Shown here piece by piece: positions 7,732 through 16,891 of a stretch of DNA of 64,000 nucleotides. Within the stretch, counting starts at the first letter, position 1. Each line of letters starts with the position of its first letter. Made by a program: the position numbers and the translations under genes. The DNA comes from JAAYBF01 sp963715445 (GTDB lineage: Bacteria > Actinomycetota > Thermoleophilia > Solirubrobacterales > Thermoleophilaceae), in contig OY970240.1 of assembly GCA_963715445.1 (NCBI GenBank), forward strand, positions 1,984,001 to 2,048,000, given 5' to 3'. The notes under the pieces are model-generated. The model saw only the letters and a list, made by a program, of their open reading frames with translations. It was not told where the DNA came from and ran no database searches.

Positions 7732-8484
7732 CTAGCGGAAGAGGTCGTCCTCGGGCGGGCGGCGCAGGGCGGCCGCGCCCGGGCCGTCCTCGGCGGTGAC
7801 GAAGCGCTCCAGCCCGCGCAGGAGGACCACCGGCTGGCTGCCGTCCTTCGTGCGTGCGAGGTCGGCTGCGGCCGTCGCCGCGTCCGCCACGGCGATCACG
7901 GTCGCGCGCAGCTCGCGCCCGTGGGCATCACGCCGTCCGCGCCAATCGTCCAGAGGCTGCACCCCGGCCGCGCCGATAGCCACGTCGGTCTGCCCCAGCC
8001 GCCAGGCGCGGCCGAACGAGTCGGACACGAGCACGGCCGGCCGGACGCCGCGGGCGGCCGCGATCCCGGCGCGCAGGGCGCGCGCGGACGCGTCGCCGTC
8101 GCTCGGCAGGAGGATCAGCTCGTCTGGATCCGCCGCATTCGACTGGTCCACGCCGGCGTTGGCGCAGACGAGCCCGGCGCGCGTCTCGCAGATCAGGACG
8201 CCGTGCCCGCTGCGCAGCACCGCGCTCGATTCGTCCAGCACGGCCTGCACCACCCGCGGATCCTTGTCGTGCTCGGCTGCGATCTCTTCGGCGCGGGCGC
8301 CCGGCTCGATCTCCGAGAGCCGCCGCAGCCGGCCCTCGGCCTTGGAGACCGCCTTGTGGGCCACGGCGATCACGTCTCCGTCCGCCAGGTCGCCGGGAAG
8401 CGCGGCCGCGATCAGCGCGGCGAGGTCGTCGCCCGGGCGCACCTCGGGAAGACCCTCGATGGCGAGGGCGGTCAGTCCTGTCAC
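7732..8484 (-). CDS. cofE: Coenzyme F420-0:L-glutamate ligase (CofE), without FbiB C-terminal domain
   Basis: CofE adds gamma-linked glutamates to F420-0 using GTP. The 250 residues match the CofE module, with a GDVIAVAHKAVSKAEGR block near residues 36-52, CETRAGLVCANAGVDQSN near 99-116, and DSFGRAWRLGQTDVAIGAAG near 155-174. The protein ends there. The actinobacterial FbiB form carries an extra nitroreductase-like domain of about 200 residues that reduces dehydro-F420. Its absence means that step must be done by another protein. It is the last gene of the block npdG-cofD-cofC-cofE, 5 nt after cofC. Confidence 0.93.
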   Translation of the reverse strand: MTGLTALAIEGLPEVRPGDDLAALIAAALPGDLADGDVIAVAHKAVSKAEGRLRRLSEIEPGARAEEIAAEHDKDPRVVQAVLDESSAVLRSGHGVLICETRAGLVCANAGVDQSNAADPDELILLPSDGDASARALRAGIAAARGVRPAVLVSDSFGRAWRLGQTDVAIGAAGVQPLDDWRGRRDAHGRELRATVIAVADAATAAADLARTKDGSQPVVLLRGLERFVTAEDGPGAAALRRPPEDDLFR

Positions 8485-8489
8485 GGTGC

Positions 8490-9215
8490 TCAGGCTTGGA
8501 CCTGGACGTCAGGCGCGGAGCTGCCGGTGTTCGTCTGGTCGGCCGGCGGCGTGGCCGCGAGCCGGTCGATCTGGCGCAGCGCGCCACGCGTCATGCTCGC
8601 CTGACCGTGCTGGTCGCGGAGCGCCTCGCCGAGCTTCACGAGATCCTCGGGCGTGTCCACGTCCAGCACGAGCGAGGGGACCTCCTCCACACGGCAGGAC
8701 ACGCCGGCGGTCCGCGCGAGCTCCTGGTGCCGCTCGCAGCTGCCGGGGCCGAAAGCCGGCTCGATGGCGGTCGGAGGTGAGAGCAGGAGGGCGTTCGTGC
8801 CCGTGCCGTGGCGGTCCGGCACCACGAGGACGCTCACGTTGTCCCGCTCGGCACGCTCGAGCATCGAGCCGAGCTCCTCCGGATCGAGCAGAGGCGTGTC
8901 GCCGGGCACCAGCAGCACCCGTTCGAAGCCCTGGTCCAGGGCGTGCTCGATGCCGATCAGCGCCGCTGCACAGTGGCCGCTCTCCGCTTCGTCCGGAAGC
9001 AGCTGGACCCCTTGTCCGCGGGCGGCCTGCTCGGCCACGCGGTTGTCGGTCACGACCGCGATCGCCTCGAGCTGCGGGACGTGTCGCAGGGAGGCGAGGA
9101 CGTCCTGGAACATCGACTGCGCGAGGGCCTGGCGGGAACCGCTCCCGAGCATGCCTCCGAGGCGCTGCTTTGCGGCGCCGAAGCTCTTGATTGGGAGGAT
9201 CGCGATCGTTCGCAT
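8490..9215 (-). CDS. cofC: CofC/FbiD guanylyltransferase of F420 biosynthesis
   Basis: The enzyme activates phosphoenolpyruvate or 2-phospholactate with GTP to give the donor that CofD transfers to FO. The nucleotidyltransferase fold is visible as MRTIAILPIKSFGAAKQRL at the N terminus, VTDNRVAEQA near 55, VPGDTPLL near 102-109 and RHGTGTNALLL near 134-144. The C-terminal 30 residues are Ala/Thr/Gln-rich and may be disordered. A possible separate promoter (TAGAGT, 9240-9245 on this strand) lies 24 nt before the start. It sits between cofD and cofE on one strand. Confidence 0.93.
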   Translation of the reverse strand: MRTIAILPIKSFGAAKQRLGGMLGSGSRQALAQSMFQDVLASLRHVPQLEAIAVVTDNRVAEQAARGQGVQLLPDEAESGHCAAALIGIEHALDQGFERVLLVPGDTPLLDPEELGSMLERAERDNVSVLVVPDRHGTGTNALLLSPPTAIEPAFGPGSCERHQELARTAGVSCRVEEVPSLVLDVDTPEDLVKLGEALRDQHGQASMTRGALRQIDRLAATPPADQTNTGSSAPDVQVQA

Positions 9216-9270
9216 CTGGCGATCTGACGGCGGGGTCCGACTCTAGCGAGTCGGCGGGCCTGCGTGCCGG

Positions 9271-10182
9271 TCAGGCCGCGAGCGAGGCTGCGAGCTCCAC
9301 GGTGCGCACGGCGAGCTTCCGGCGTGCCTCGACGGTGTCCATCAGGGTCGCGATCTCGAGCGCCGGGATCTCCGCGGCGACGGGCTCGTCGGCGACGATG
9401 CCGTCGAGCAGGCCCGCGTAGGCGGTGAGCAGCCCGGCGGCGGACGGGGCGATCCCCGCGTGCTCGCAGAACAGGCGGGTCGGGCCCTTCAGCACCTGGC
9501 CGCCCACGAACGGGCTCACGGCGATCACGGGCGCGTCGGCGGCCGTGATCGCTTCGCGCATTCCGGGCAGCGCGAGTATCGGGCCGATCGATGCGATGGG
9601 GTTGGAAGGGCCGATGACGATCGCGTCGGCGTTGCGCAGGGCCGCCAGCACGTCGGCCGTCGGCGCCGCTTCCGCGGCGCCCTCGAACTCCACAGCTTCG
9701 AGCGGGCCCTTGGCTCCGCCGAGGATCATGAACTCCTGAAACGGGACGGCTCGTCCGCCGACGGTGATCCGGGTGCGCACCGGCTCGTCTGCCATCGGCA
9801 GCACGCGCGCGCCGACCCCCATCGCGCGAACAACCTCGGCGTGGGCTTCCGTCGGCAGCTGCCCCGCTGCCATCAGCTCGGTGCGGATCAGGCACATCGC
9901 GAGGTCGCGGTCGCCGAGCCGAAACCACGCGGGCCGCCCCGCGGCTTCGAGCGCGTCCATTACCGCCCAGGTGTCGCCGCGGATGCCGTAGCCGCGCTCG
10001 TCGATCGCGTCGGCGAGCCAGTAGGTCACGAGGTCGGGGTCCGGAGAGACGTGGACGCCGTGGGCCTCCACGTCGTCGCCCGTGTTGGCGATCACGGTCA
10101 GCCCGTCCGGCCCGACCACGTCGAGCAGGCCACGGGCGAGCTTTGCGCCGCCCGTTCCGCCAGAGAGGAGGGCTACTCGCAT
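9271..10182 (-). CDS. cofD: 2-phospho-L-lactate/PEP transferase CofD (FbiA)
   Basis: CofD joins the CofC product to FO, giving (dehydro-)F420-0. The sequence starts MRVALLSGGTGGAKLARGL, the expected dinucleotide-type loop. It continues with NTGDDVEAHGVHVSPDPDLVTYWL and the family signature VIGPSNPIASIGPIL (about residues 193-207). Length 303 aa is normal. I start at ATG 10182. A GTG two codons upstream (10188) is equally possible, and neither has a clear Shine-Dalgarno. The gene follows npdG by 58 nt and precedes cofC by 55 nt. Confidence 0.94.
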   Translation of the reverse strand: MRVALLSGGTGGAKLARGLLDVVGPDGLTVIANTGDDVEAHGVHVSPDPDLVTYWLADAIDERGYGIRGDTWAVMDALEAAGRPAWFRLGDRDLAMCLIRTELMAAGQLPTEAHAEVVRAMGVGARVLPMADEPVRTRITVGGRAVPFQEFMILGGAKGPLEAVEFEGAAEAAPTADVLAALRNADAIVIGPSNPIASIGPILALPGMREAITAADAPVIAVSPFVGGQVLKGPTRLFCEHAGIAPSAAGLLTAYAGLLDGIVADEPVAAEIPALEIATLMDTVEARRKLAVRTVELAASLAA

Positions 10183-10240
10183 TGACACTGCGGGAGGAGC
10201 GCAGCCCGATCGTCGATCGGGCGAGCACCGACCGATGTCA

Positions 10241-10927
10241 TCACCAGAGCTCGGTGGGGAGCCCGGTGAGCTTTACGCCCGCGTGAGTCTTGTTGCGGAT
10301 GTTCACCGAGATCAGCAGCGGCGTCATCGCCTCGAGGAAGCGGGCGGACTCGAGCGCTCCGGCGTTGACGGGGCGCAGGCCGGGGATCGACCCGACGATC
10401 TCTGCGACGCGTTGCTTGTCGCTCTTGCGCTCGCCGGCGATCAGCACGTCCTCGTCGAGCTCCTTGGCGAGGTCGCCGAGCTTCGAGGCGTCGACGGTGT
10501 GCAGAGCGCTGACCACCGTCACGCCGTCGGGGACCATCTCCTGGGCCTGCTCGGCGGCGGACCCCTGGGGGACCCCGAGCAGGCGGGTCGCCTTGCCGGA
10601 GACGGCGGCCGCCAGCGGGACGGTCGCGTCCACGAGTATCTGGCCGGCCTCGAGCGCGCCCTTCAAATTGGTGAGGTTCTCCGACTGAGCGCGGAACGGC
10701 ACGGTGAGGAACACGATCGAGCCGAGCTTCGCCGCCACGGAGTTCTCCGCTCCGGCGACCTTCGCGTTCGACACCCGCTCGAGGATCCGCGCAGCCGCTT
10801 CCTCGGCGCGCCCGGCGTCCCGCGACCCGATCACCACCTCGCGACCGGCCGCCGCGAGCCGCAGCGCCAGGCCGAAGCCAAGGGCGCCGGTGCCGCCGAC
10901 GATCGGGATTGGTTCGGTCACGGTCAC
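10241..10927 (-). CDS. npdG: NADPH:F420 oxidoreductase (Fno/NpdG)
   Basis: The enzyme moves hydride between NADP(H) and F420. Its Rossmann N terminus IVGGTGALGFGLALRLAAAGREVVIGSR contains the G-G-x-G-x-x-G loop and the Ser/Arg NADP-phosphate clamp. Later blocks FLTVPF, LVDATVPL and SALHTVDASKLGDL are typical of Fno. At 228 aa it has the expected size. A GTG at 10927 sits 8 nt from the -10 TAGCCT. It heads the leftward F420 gene block, so cofactor synthesis and its reduction by NADPH are probably transcribed together. Confidence 0.92.
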   Translation of the reverse strand: MTVTEPIPIVGGTGALGFGLALRLAAAGREVVIGSRDAGRAEEAAARILERVSNAKVAGAENSVAAKLGSIVFLTVPFRAQSENLTNLKGALEAGQILVDATVPLAAAVSGKATRLLGVPQGSAAEQAQEMVPDGVTVVSALHTVDASKLGDLAKELDEDVLIAGERKSDKQRVAEIVGSIPGLRPVNAGALESARFLEAMTPLLISVNIRNKTHAGVKLTGLPTELW

Positions 10928-10935
10928 GGCTCGCG

Positions 10936-10941
10936 AGGCTA
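10936..10941 (-). promoter_or_regulatory. Leaderless-type -10 (TAGCCT) of npdG and the F420 block
   Basis: TAGCCT on the minus strand ends 8 nt before GTG 10927. It lies back to back with the plus-strand -10 at 10967, so the divergent genes share a 53-nt control region. Confidence 0.55.
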
Positions 10942-10966
10942 TTGGATCTCGCGCCCGTGCTTCCCA

Positions 10967-10972
10967 TAGGGT
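10967..10972 (+). promoter_or_regulatory. Leaderless-type -10 (TAGGGT) of the SDR gene
   Basis: TAGGGT ends 8 nt before ATG 10981. This excludes the longer upstream reading of the same frame. Confidence 0.6.
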
Positions 10973-10980
10973 GCGACCGC

Positions 10981-11727
<747 letters not shown>

Positions 11728-11729
11728 GC

Positions 11730-12641
11730 ATGACTCCCGAGCAGGTGAAGATCCGCGAGGTGGGCCCGCGCGACGGGTTCCAGAACGAGCCCGAGACGAT
11801 CGCCACCGAGGACAAGGTGCGCCTCGTGGAGATGCTGGCGCGCACCGGGCTGCGCCGCCTCGAGGTGACGAGCTTCGTGCGTGCCGATGTGATCCCGCAG
11901 CTCGCCGACGGGGCAGAGGTCTTGCGCCGCGCCGAGATCCCCGACGACGTGGCCGTGACGGTGCTGATCCCGAACGAGCGCGGGCTGGACAACGCGCTCG
12001 AGCTGCGCGACCGCTTCCAGGAGGTGAACCTCTTCCTCTCGGCCTCCGAGAGCCACAACCGGGCGAACGTGAACCGCTCGATCGAGGAGTCGGTCACGGG
12101 TCTCGAGAAGGTGCTCGCCAGGGCGAAGGGCGAGGGCCTGCGCTGCGAGGCCGTGATCTCCGTGGCCTTCGGCTGCCCGTACGAGGGCGAGGTCCCGCCC
12201 GAGCGGGTGTTCGAGATAGCCGAGCGCCTGCGCGACGCCGGCTGCGCCGAGCTCGGCTTCGCCGATACGACGGGGATGGCGAACCCCGCGCAGGTCCGGG
12301 ACTTCTTCGGCGCCGCCTTCGAGCGGCTCCCGGAGGTGGAGCTGACCGCCCACTTCCACAACACCCGCGGCCAGGGCCTCGCGAACGCGCTCGCGGCGCT
12401 CGAGGCCGGCTGCCGCTCCTTCGAGAGCTCGTTCGGCGAGCTCGGGGGCTGCCCGGTGCCGAAGGGCGCGACCGGCAACATCGCGAGCGAGGACCTCATA
12501 TCGATGCTGCACGAGATGGGCTACGAGACGGGGATCGACCTCGAGCGGCTGCTCGACTGCTCGCGCGAGGTGCAGCGCGTGCTCGGCCGCCCGCTCGGCA
12601 GCCACCTGCTCACCGCAGGCCCGGTCGACTGGCACCGCTAG
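11730..12641 (+). CDS. Hydroxymethylglutaryl-CoA lyase family enzyme
   Basis: The TIM-barrel HMGL family is recognised by VKIREVGPRDGFQNEP at the N terminus (metal Asp in RDG), VAFGCPYEGEV near residues 147-157, TAHFHNTRGQGLAN near 205-218 and the Cys loop GELGGCPVPKGATGN near 237-251. The family cleaves HMG-CoA to acetoacetate and acetyl-CoA in leucine catabolism. Some members are other acyl-CoA lyases. It is 303 aa and starts 2 nt after the SDR stop. A leucine or branched-acid breakdown role is inferred from family and context, not proven. Confidence 0.88.
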   Translation: MTPEQVKIREVGPRDGFQNEPETIATEDKVRLVEMLARTGLRRLEVTSFVRADVIPQLADGAEVLRRAEIPDDVAVTVLIPNERGLDNALELRDRFQEVNLFLSASESHNRANVNRSIEESVTGLEKVLARAKGEGLRCEAVISVAFGCPYEGEVPPERVFEIAERLRDAGCAELGFADTTGMANPAQVRDFFGAAFERLPEVELTAHFHNTRGQGLANALAALEAGCRSFESSFGELGGCPVPKGATGNIASEDLISMLHEMGYETGIDLERLLDCSREVQRVLGRPLGSHLLTAGPVDWHR

Positions 12642-12660
12642 GCGAGTCTCGAGCCCTCGC

Positions 12661-12666
12661 TAGGCT
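12661..12666 (+). promoter_or_regulatory. Leaderless-type -10 (TAGGCT) of the sulfatase-like gene
   Basis: TAGGCT ends 7 nt before GTG 12674. Confidence 0.55.
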
Positions 12667-12673
12667 GAGCCGG

Positions 12674-14200
12674 GTGCCGCCTCCCGACGACCTGGAGCCG
12701 GAGGCTCGCGACGAGATGACCAGGCGGCGGGCGCTGCAGGGCGCCGCCGCGCTCGGCCTCGCCGCCGCGGTTCCACCGGTCTTCGGGCTGGGAGCCGACC
12801 CGGCGGAGGCCGCCGATCCCCAGTCGTTCATCTCCGCGGCAGGCCCCAACGTGGTCGTCGTGGTGATCGACTCGCTGCGCACCGATCACGTGGGCGCATA
12901 CGGCGGGCGCCGCGCCCGCACTCCCACGCTCGACGCATTCGCGAGCGAGAGCCTGCTGTTCGAGCACGCCCGCCACGAGGCGCTGCCCACCGTGCCCGTG
13001 CGCCGCTCGCTGATGACGGGGAGGCGCCTCTATCCCTTCCGGGGCTGGCAGCCGACGCGCTCGCTGCCAACGCAGCCGGGCTGGGAGGGGATCGGGCGCA
13101 GGGAGACGACCTTCATCGACGTGCTGGCCAAGCGCGGCTACCTGACCGGCTACGTGACTGACAACCCGCACATCCTGAAGCCCGCGTTCGCCCCGTTCAG
13201 GCGCAAGTTCGACGTGATGCGCTCCGTGAAGGGCCAGATCCCCGGCACCGGCATCCGCCGCGGCCCCGTGCCGCGCGGGCGGCTGCGCCGCCACCTCGCG
13301 CCCGAGCTGAACGGCGTCGGCCGCGGCCGCGTGCGCGAGTACCTCGGCTACAACCCGGCGGGGCGCGACGAGGAGGACTACCTGGCCGCGCGGGTCTTCC
13401 GGGGTGGGGTCGGCTTCCTCGAGCGGGCGGCCTTCGAGAGCAAGCCGTTCGCCCTGGTCATCGACTGCTTCGACGTGCACGAGCCGTGGGACCCGCCGGA
13501 CAGCTACCTCGCCCAGTACGCCCGGATCCGCCGCAACGGCTACCGCCCGATACAGCCCTTCCCGACCCCCGTCGGCTTCACGCGCGACATCTCCAAGAAG
13601 ACGCTCGCGCTCGCGCGGCGCATGTACTCGGCGGAGATCACCTTCCTCGACGCATGGCTCGGCTACTTCCTCACGCGCCTGGACGAGCTCGGGCTGACCA
13701 ACACCTGGGTCGTCGTGCTGAGCGACCACGGCGTCAACCTCGGCGAGCACGGGATCATCGGCAAGACCTCGCAGGAGATCCACAGCGAGCTGCTCAACGT
13801 GCCCTTCATGATCAGGCACCCCCAGCGGGTCGGCGCCGGCCGGCGGTCGGGCTACTTCGCGTCCGCCCACGACATCGCGCCGACGCTCCTGAAGGCTGTC
13901 GGCGCGCCGGTTCCGCGATCGATGGACGGGGTCGACCTGAGGCCGCTGCTCAACGGACACCGCGCACGTGCGCGAGCCGTCTGGACCTCCGCCTGGAACG
14001 ACAAGCTGCTGGCCGGCGACGGGCGCTGGCTGCTGGTGGCCGACAACGAGGGCGGCGGCATCCGCAACGCGCGCCTGCACGACACCCGCGCGGATCGCTC
14101 GGAGGGGCGCAACCTGGCCCGCCGCCGCCCTGACGTGGTGCGGCGGCTGTACGGCGAGCTGCGCCGGCAGGCGGGCAAGCGCGGCTTCCCCAATCTCTGA
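12674..14200 (+). CDS. Sulfatase-like alkaline-phosphatase-superfamily protein with Thr at the nucleophile position
   Basis: The 508-residue exported protein has a twin-arginine-like leader (TRRRALQGAAALGLAAAVPP). Superfamily metal sites are visible as VVIDSLRTDHVGAYG (D66) and VVLSDHGVNLGEHG. In true sulfatases the nucleophile loop reads C/S-x-P-x-R. Here it is TVPVRRSLMTGR, so Thr106 takes the place of the formylglycine Cys. Thr is the nucleophile in phosphoethanolamine and glycerol-phosphate transferases of the superfamily. The protein may therefore be a phospho-transferase or phosphodiesterase acting on envelope lipids or glycans rather than a sulfatase. It converges on envelope glycan genes. 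Confidence 0.8.
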   Translation: MPPPDDLEPEARDEMTRRRALQGAAALGLAAAVPPVFGLGADPAEAADPQSFISAAGPNVVVVVIDSLRTDHVGAYGGRRARTPTLDAFASESLLFEHARHEALPTVPVRRSLMTGRRLYPFRGWQPTRSLPTQPGWEGIGRRETTFIDVLAKRGYLTGYVTDNPHILKPAFAPFRRKFDVMRSVKGQIPGTGIRRGPVPRGRLRRHLAPELNGVGRGRVREYLGYNPAGRDEEDYLAARVFRGGVGFLERAAFESKPFALVIDCFDVHEPWDPPDSYLAQYARIRRNGYRPIQPFPTPVGFTRDISKKTLALARRMYSAEITFLDAWLGYFLTRLDELGLTNTWVVVLSDHGVNLGEHGIIGKTSQEIHSELLNVPFMIRHPQRVGAGRRSGYFASAHDIAPTLLKAVGAPVPRSMDGVDLRPLLNGHRARARAVWTSAWNDKLLAGDGRWLLVADNEGGGIRNARLHDTRADRSEGRNLARRRPDVVRRLYGELRRQAGKRGFPNL

Positions 14201-14250
14201 GCAGCCTCGGCTCGGCCCGGATCTGGGAGGGCACGGTGCTCTGAGGCTGC
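14201..14250. terminator. Possible stem between convergent genes
   Basis: GCAGCCTC (14201-14208) pairs with GAGGCTGC (14243-14250) in the gap between the sulfatase-like gene and the convergent acyltransferase gene. The loop is long (34 nt), so the call is tentative. Confidence 0.35.
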
Positions 14251-14256
14251 GCGGGG

Positions 14257-14931
14257 CTAGCGCTCGACCGGGCGCGCCGGCGTTCCGGCCACGACCGTGC
14301 CGGGCGCCACGTCCTGGTCCACCAGCGAGCAGGCGCCCACGACGGCGCCCGCGCCCACCTCGACGTTCGCCATCAGCACGGACGCCGTGCCGATCTTGCA
14401 TCCTCTCCGCAGTACCGGGGCCTGATCGGGCTTGTCGTCTCGGCCCCAGGTGCGGGCGGTGGTGGAGACGTTCACGCCGATGTCCACCTCGTCCTCGACG
14501 AGCGTGCGCGGCCCGAGCACGGCGTTGTTGTAGACGCGCACCCGCTCACCGAGCCGTACCCCGACTCCGATAGCCACACCGTGGCCGAGGACCGTGCCCG
14601 GCCCGACCACCGCTCCCTCGCGGACGAGCGCGTGGTAGCCCACGACCGCGCCTGTGCGGATCCTCGCGCCGATCGCCAGGATCGCTCCCGGGCCGATGCT
14701 GACGTCGTCCTCGAGGACCAGCTCCGCCTCGGAGACCTTCGCCGTCCGCGAGCGGGGGCCGAGCTGCGGCCGCTGCCCGAGGATCGCTCCGTCCTGGATC
14801 TCGCAGCCGTCCCCGATCACCACCTTGTCGTGGATCACCACGTTCGCCCCGAGAACGACGCCGCTGCCGAGCCGCGCTCCGGGGGAGAGCGCCAGGCCCG
14901 GCGCGAGATCGGAAGCCACCGGAGGCCTCAC
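14257..14931 (-). CDS. Hexapeptide-repeat (left-handed beta-helix) acyltransferase-like protein
   Basis: Nearly the whole 224-residue chain consists of isoleucine-patch hexapeptides, for example GVVLGANVVIHDKVVIGDG and GAVVGYHALVREGAVVGPG. It ends with VAPGTVVAGTPARPVER as in WbbJ/NeuD/LacA-type enzymes. Such proteins trimerise and transfer acetyl or other acyl groups to sugars. A GTG at 14931 overlaps the stop of the upstream glycosyltransferase (GTGA). The longer open frame upstream runs inside that gene in another frame and is rejected. It likely decorates a surface glycan together with its neighbour. Confidence 0.85.
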   Translation of the reverse strand: MRPPVASDLAPGLALSPGARLGSGVVLGANVVIHDKVVIGDGCEIQDGAILGQRPQLGPRSRTAKVSEAELVLEDDVSIGPGAILAIGARIRTGAVVGYHALVREGAVVGPGTVLGHGVAIGVGVRLGERVRVYNNAVLGPRTLVEDEVDIGVNVSTTARTWGRDDKPDQAPVLRRGCKIGTASVLMANVEVGAGAVVGACSLVDQDVAPGTVVAGTPARPVER

Positions 14932-16067
14932 GCCGCGCCCCGGATCCGATCGACCACGCGGCCCATCGCTGACGCCAGGCGATAGCGCCGCGTCGTGGTG
15001 AGCGTCGAGTAGCGCTCCTCGGCGTCGCTCCAAGCCTGCTCCACGTCCAGCACGCGCTGGTGGAGGAAGGTGTTCTCCATCGCCTGCCGGTGCGAGCGCG
15101 ACTCGGTGGCCCACTGGACGCGCACCAGCCGGGCGAGCTCCCGCAGCGGAACGTCCGGCAGCGGCGCTCGCGGCGCCAGCCCGGCCATCAGCTGCGCCAG
15201 CTCCTGGGCGTGCTTGCGCGCGCCGTGATGGCGTACGGCGATGTCCCGGTTGGCGATGCCCATCGCCGGGTCGTACCCGGCGATGGCTGCCCGCAGCGAA
15301 TCGGGGGTGGGGGAGAAGTCGGTGGACTGTCCGGCGAAGTTGTCGGCCTCGATCGCGGGGTAGGACTCCGGCGTCACCCATCCGTCGCAGCCGAACTGGT
15401 CGTACACGTAGACGGCTCGCGAGCAGGCCATGCCCTCGATCGCCGCCTTGCCCTTCGCGACGACGATGTCCGCGTCTCCCATGACGGCCTCGGGCGCGAG
15501 CGTCGAGCTCATCGGGACGCACTCGATCCCCTCCGCCCGCCAGGCGTCGGTCAGCATCGTGAGGCGCTCGCCGTGCAGGTAGGTGCCGAGCAGGATCGCC
15601 TTGCGCGGCCGCTCGCGGATCGCGCCGCGCGCCGCGAACCGCTCCGTGTCGATCGGCTGGCGCATGCGCACGATCTCCTGGGTGACGGCCAAGGCTCGCA
15701 GCCGGTCCGCGAACCGCTCGCTGAGCACCATCAGCGCACTGACGATCCCGGGAAGCTGCGGTGGGAGCTGGAGGTCGAAGAGCTCCGTGGGGCAGCGGAA
15801 GAGCTGGGGCGCCGTGGGATACCGATCGGCCATCCGGTAGCTCATCATCGAGTCCTGCACGAGCACGACGTCGGCCTCCGCCGGGAGGTCGCTCTCGGTC
15901 TCGGCCAGCTGGAGCCCCCGCTCACGCACGATCTCCACCGCCGGCCCGAGCTCGGCGGCATGGATCGTCACGTCGTGCCCGAGCCGCTGCAGCTGCTCGG
16001 TGACGGTCAGCGCATAGGTCTGCGTGCCACCGATCTCGAAGTCGTGCGCGGTTACGACTATGCGCAC
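14928..16067 (-). CDS. GT-B type glycosyltransferase-like protein
   Basis: The N terminus MRIVVTAHDFEIGGTQTYALTVTEQLQRLGHDVTI is the glycine-rich opening of GT4-like transferases. The middle (VVAKGKAAIEGMACSRAVYVYDQFGCDGW) resembles the nucleotide-sugar half with its E-G-M/x motif. The C-terminal 100 residues are helical and charged. Length 379 aa fits the family. It overlaps the acyltransferase gene by 4 nt and follows the enoyl-CoA hydratase gene by 3 nt. A surface polysaccharide role is likely; donor and acceptor cannot be read from the sequence. Confidence 0.75.
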   Translation of the reverse strand: MRIVVTAHDFEIGGTQTYALTVTEQLQRLGHDVTIHAAELGPAVEIVRERGLQLAETESDLPAEADVVLVQDSMMSYRMADRYPTAPQLFRCPTELFDLQLPPQLPGIVSALMVLSERFADRLRALAVTQEIVRMRQPIDTERFAARGAIRERPRKAILLGTYLHGERLTMLTDAWRAEGIECVPMSSTLAPEAVMGDADIVVAKGKAAIEGMACSRAVYVYDQFGCDGWVTPESYPAIEADNFAGQSTDFSPTPDSLRAAIAGYDPAMGIANRDIAVRHHGARKHAQELAQLMAGLAPRAPLPDVPLRELARLVRVQWATESRSHRQAMENTFLHQRVLDVEQAWSDAEERYSTLTTTRRYRLASAMGRVVDRIRGAA

Positions 16068-16070
16068 CCG

Positions 16071-16850
16071 CTAGCGCCCCGCGAACTCGGGCTGCCGCTT
16101 CTCGAAGAACGCCTTCGTGCCCTCGGCGAAGTCCTCGCTCGCCACGAGCGCCTCCTGCGCCTGCACCTCCTGCTCGAGCGTCGCCGCCAGCGCGGGCTTC
16201 GCCGCCGCGTCCATCACGCGCTTGGCCAGCGCCACGGCCCGGGGGGCGCAGCCCAGCAGCTCGTTGACGAGGCCGTCGGTGCAGGCGTCCAGCTCGGTGG
16301 AGGGCGCGATTCGGTTGGCGAAGCCGATCCGGTGCGCCTCGCGCCCGTCGATCACCTTGCCGGTCATGATCAGCTCCTTGGCGTTGCCGAGGCCGACGAT
16401 CGCCGGCAGGCGCGAGCAGCCGCCGACGTCCGGCAGGAGCCCGACGCGCACCTCCATGATCCCGGCCATCGCGTCCTCGGCCATCACGCGGAAGTCGGCC
16501 GCGAGGGCGAGCTCGAACGCTCCGCCCAGCACCGCGCCGTGGATCTGGCAGATCGTGGGCTTCGGCATCTCCTCGAGCAGGTTCCACCAGGCGAGGATCG
16601 AGCGGCGGAAGCCGCGCAGGCCGGCCGGATTCTCGGACAGCTCGCGCAGATCGCCGAGGTCCATCCCCGAGGAGAACATCGCCCCGTCGCCCTTCACGAC
16701 GACGACCCGCACCGATGCGTCGTCCGCGGCGTCCTCGAGCGCGTGCCCGAGAGCCTCGATCAGCTCTCCGTTGAACGCATTTCGCTTCTCCGCCCGCTGC
16801 AGGACCAGGTGGCGGACCGAACCGCGATCCTCGATTCCGATCAGTGACAT
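16071..16850 (-). CDS. Enoyl-CoA hydratase/isomerase family protein
   Basis: A crotonase-fold protein of 259 aa. The oxyanion-hole blocks are MFSSGMDLGDL (about 59-69) and GAVLGGAFELALAADFRV (about 105-122). The acidic catalytic positions are present as the Glu in GAFEL and in MEVRVGLLP. It probably hydrates enoyl-CoA in beta-oxidation. GGGGAG lies about 5 nt before ATG 16850. It is divergent from the 3-hydroxyacyl-CoA dehydrogenase gene, 41 nt apart, so two successive beta-oxidation steps sit back to back. Confidence 0.9.
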   Translation of the reverse strand: MSLIGIEDRGSVRHLVLQRAEKRNAFNGELIEALGHALEDAADDASVRVVVVKGDGAMFSSGMDLGDLRELSENPAGLRGFRRSILAWWNLLEEMPKPTICQIHGAVLGGAFELALAADFRVMAEDAMAGIMEVRVGLLPDVGGCSRLPAIVGLGNAKELIMTGKVIDGREAHRIGFANRIAPSTELDACTDGLVNELLGCAPRAVALAKRVMDAAAKPALAATLEQEVQAQEALVASEDFAEGTKAFFEKRQPEFAGR

Positions 16851-16891
16851 ATAGGCTCCCCAGGCTCGCTAACGCTGACGGGGAGAACGTA

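Noticed and set aside
7696..8604. 302-codon frame starting at a good ribosome site after yrbE
   Set aside because: The start signal is real-looking, but the frame is antisense to cofE and the translated sequence has no features; treated as a relic start only.
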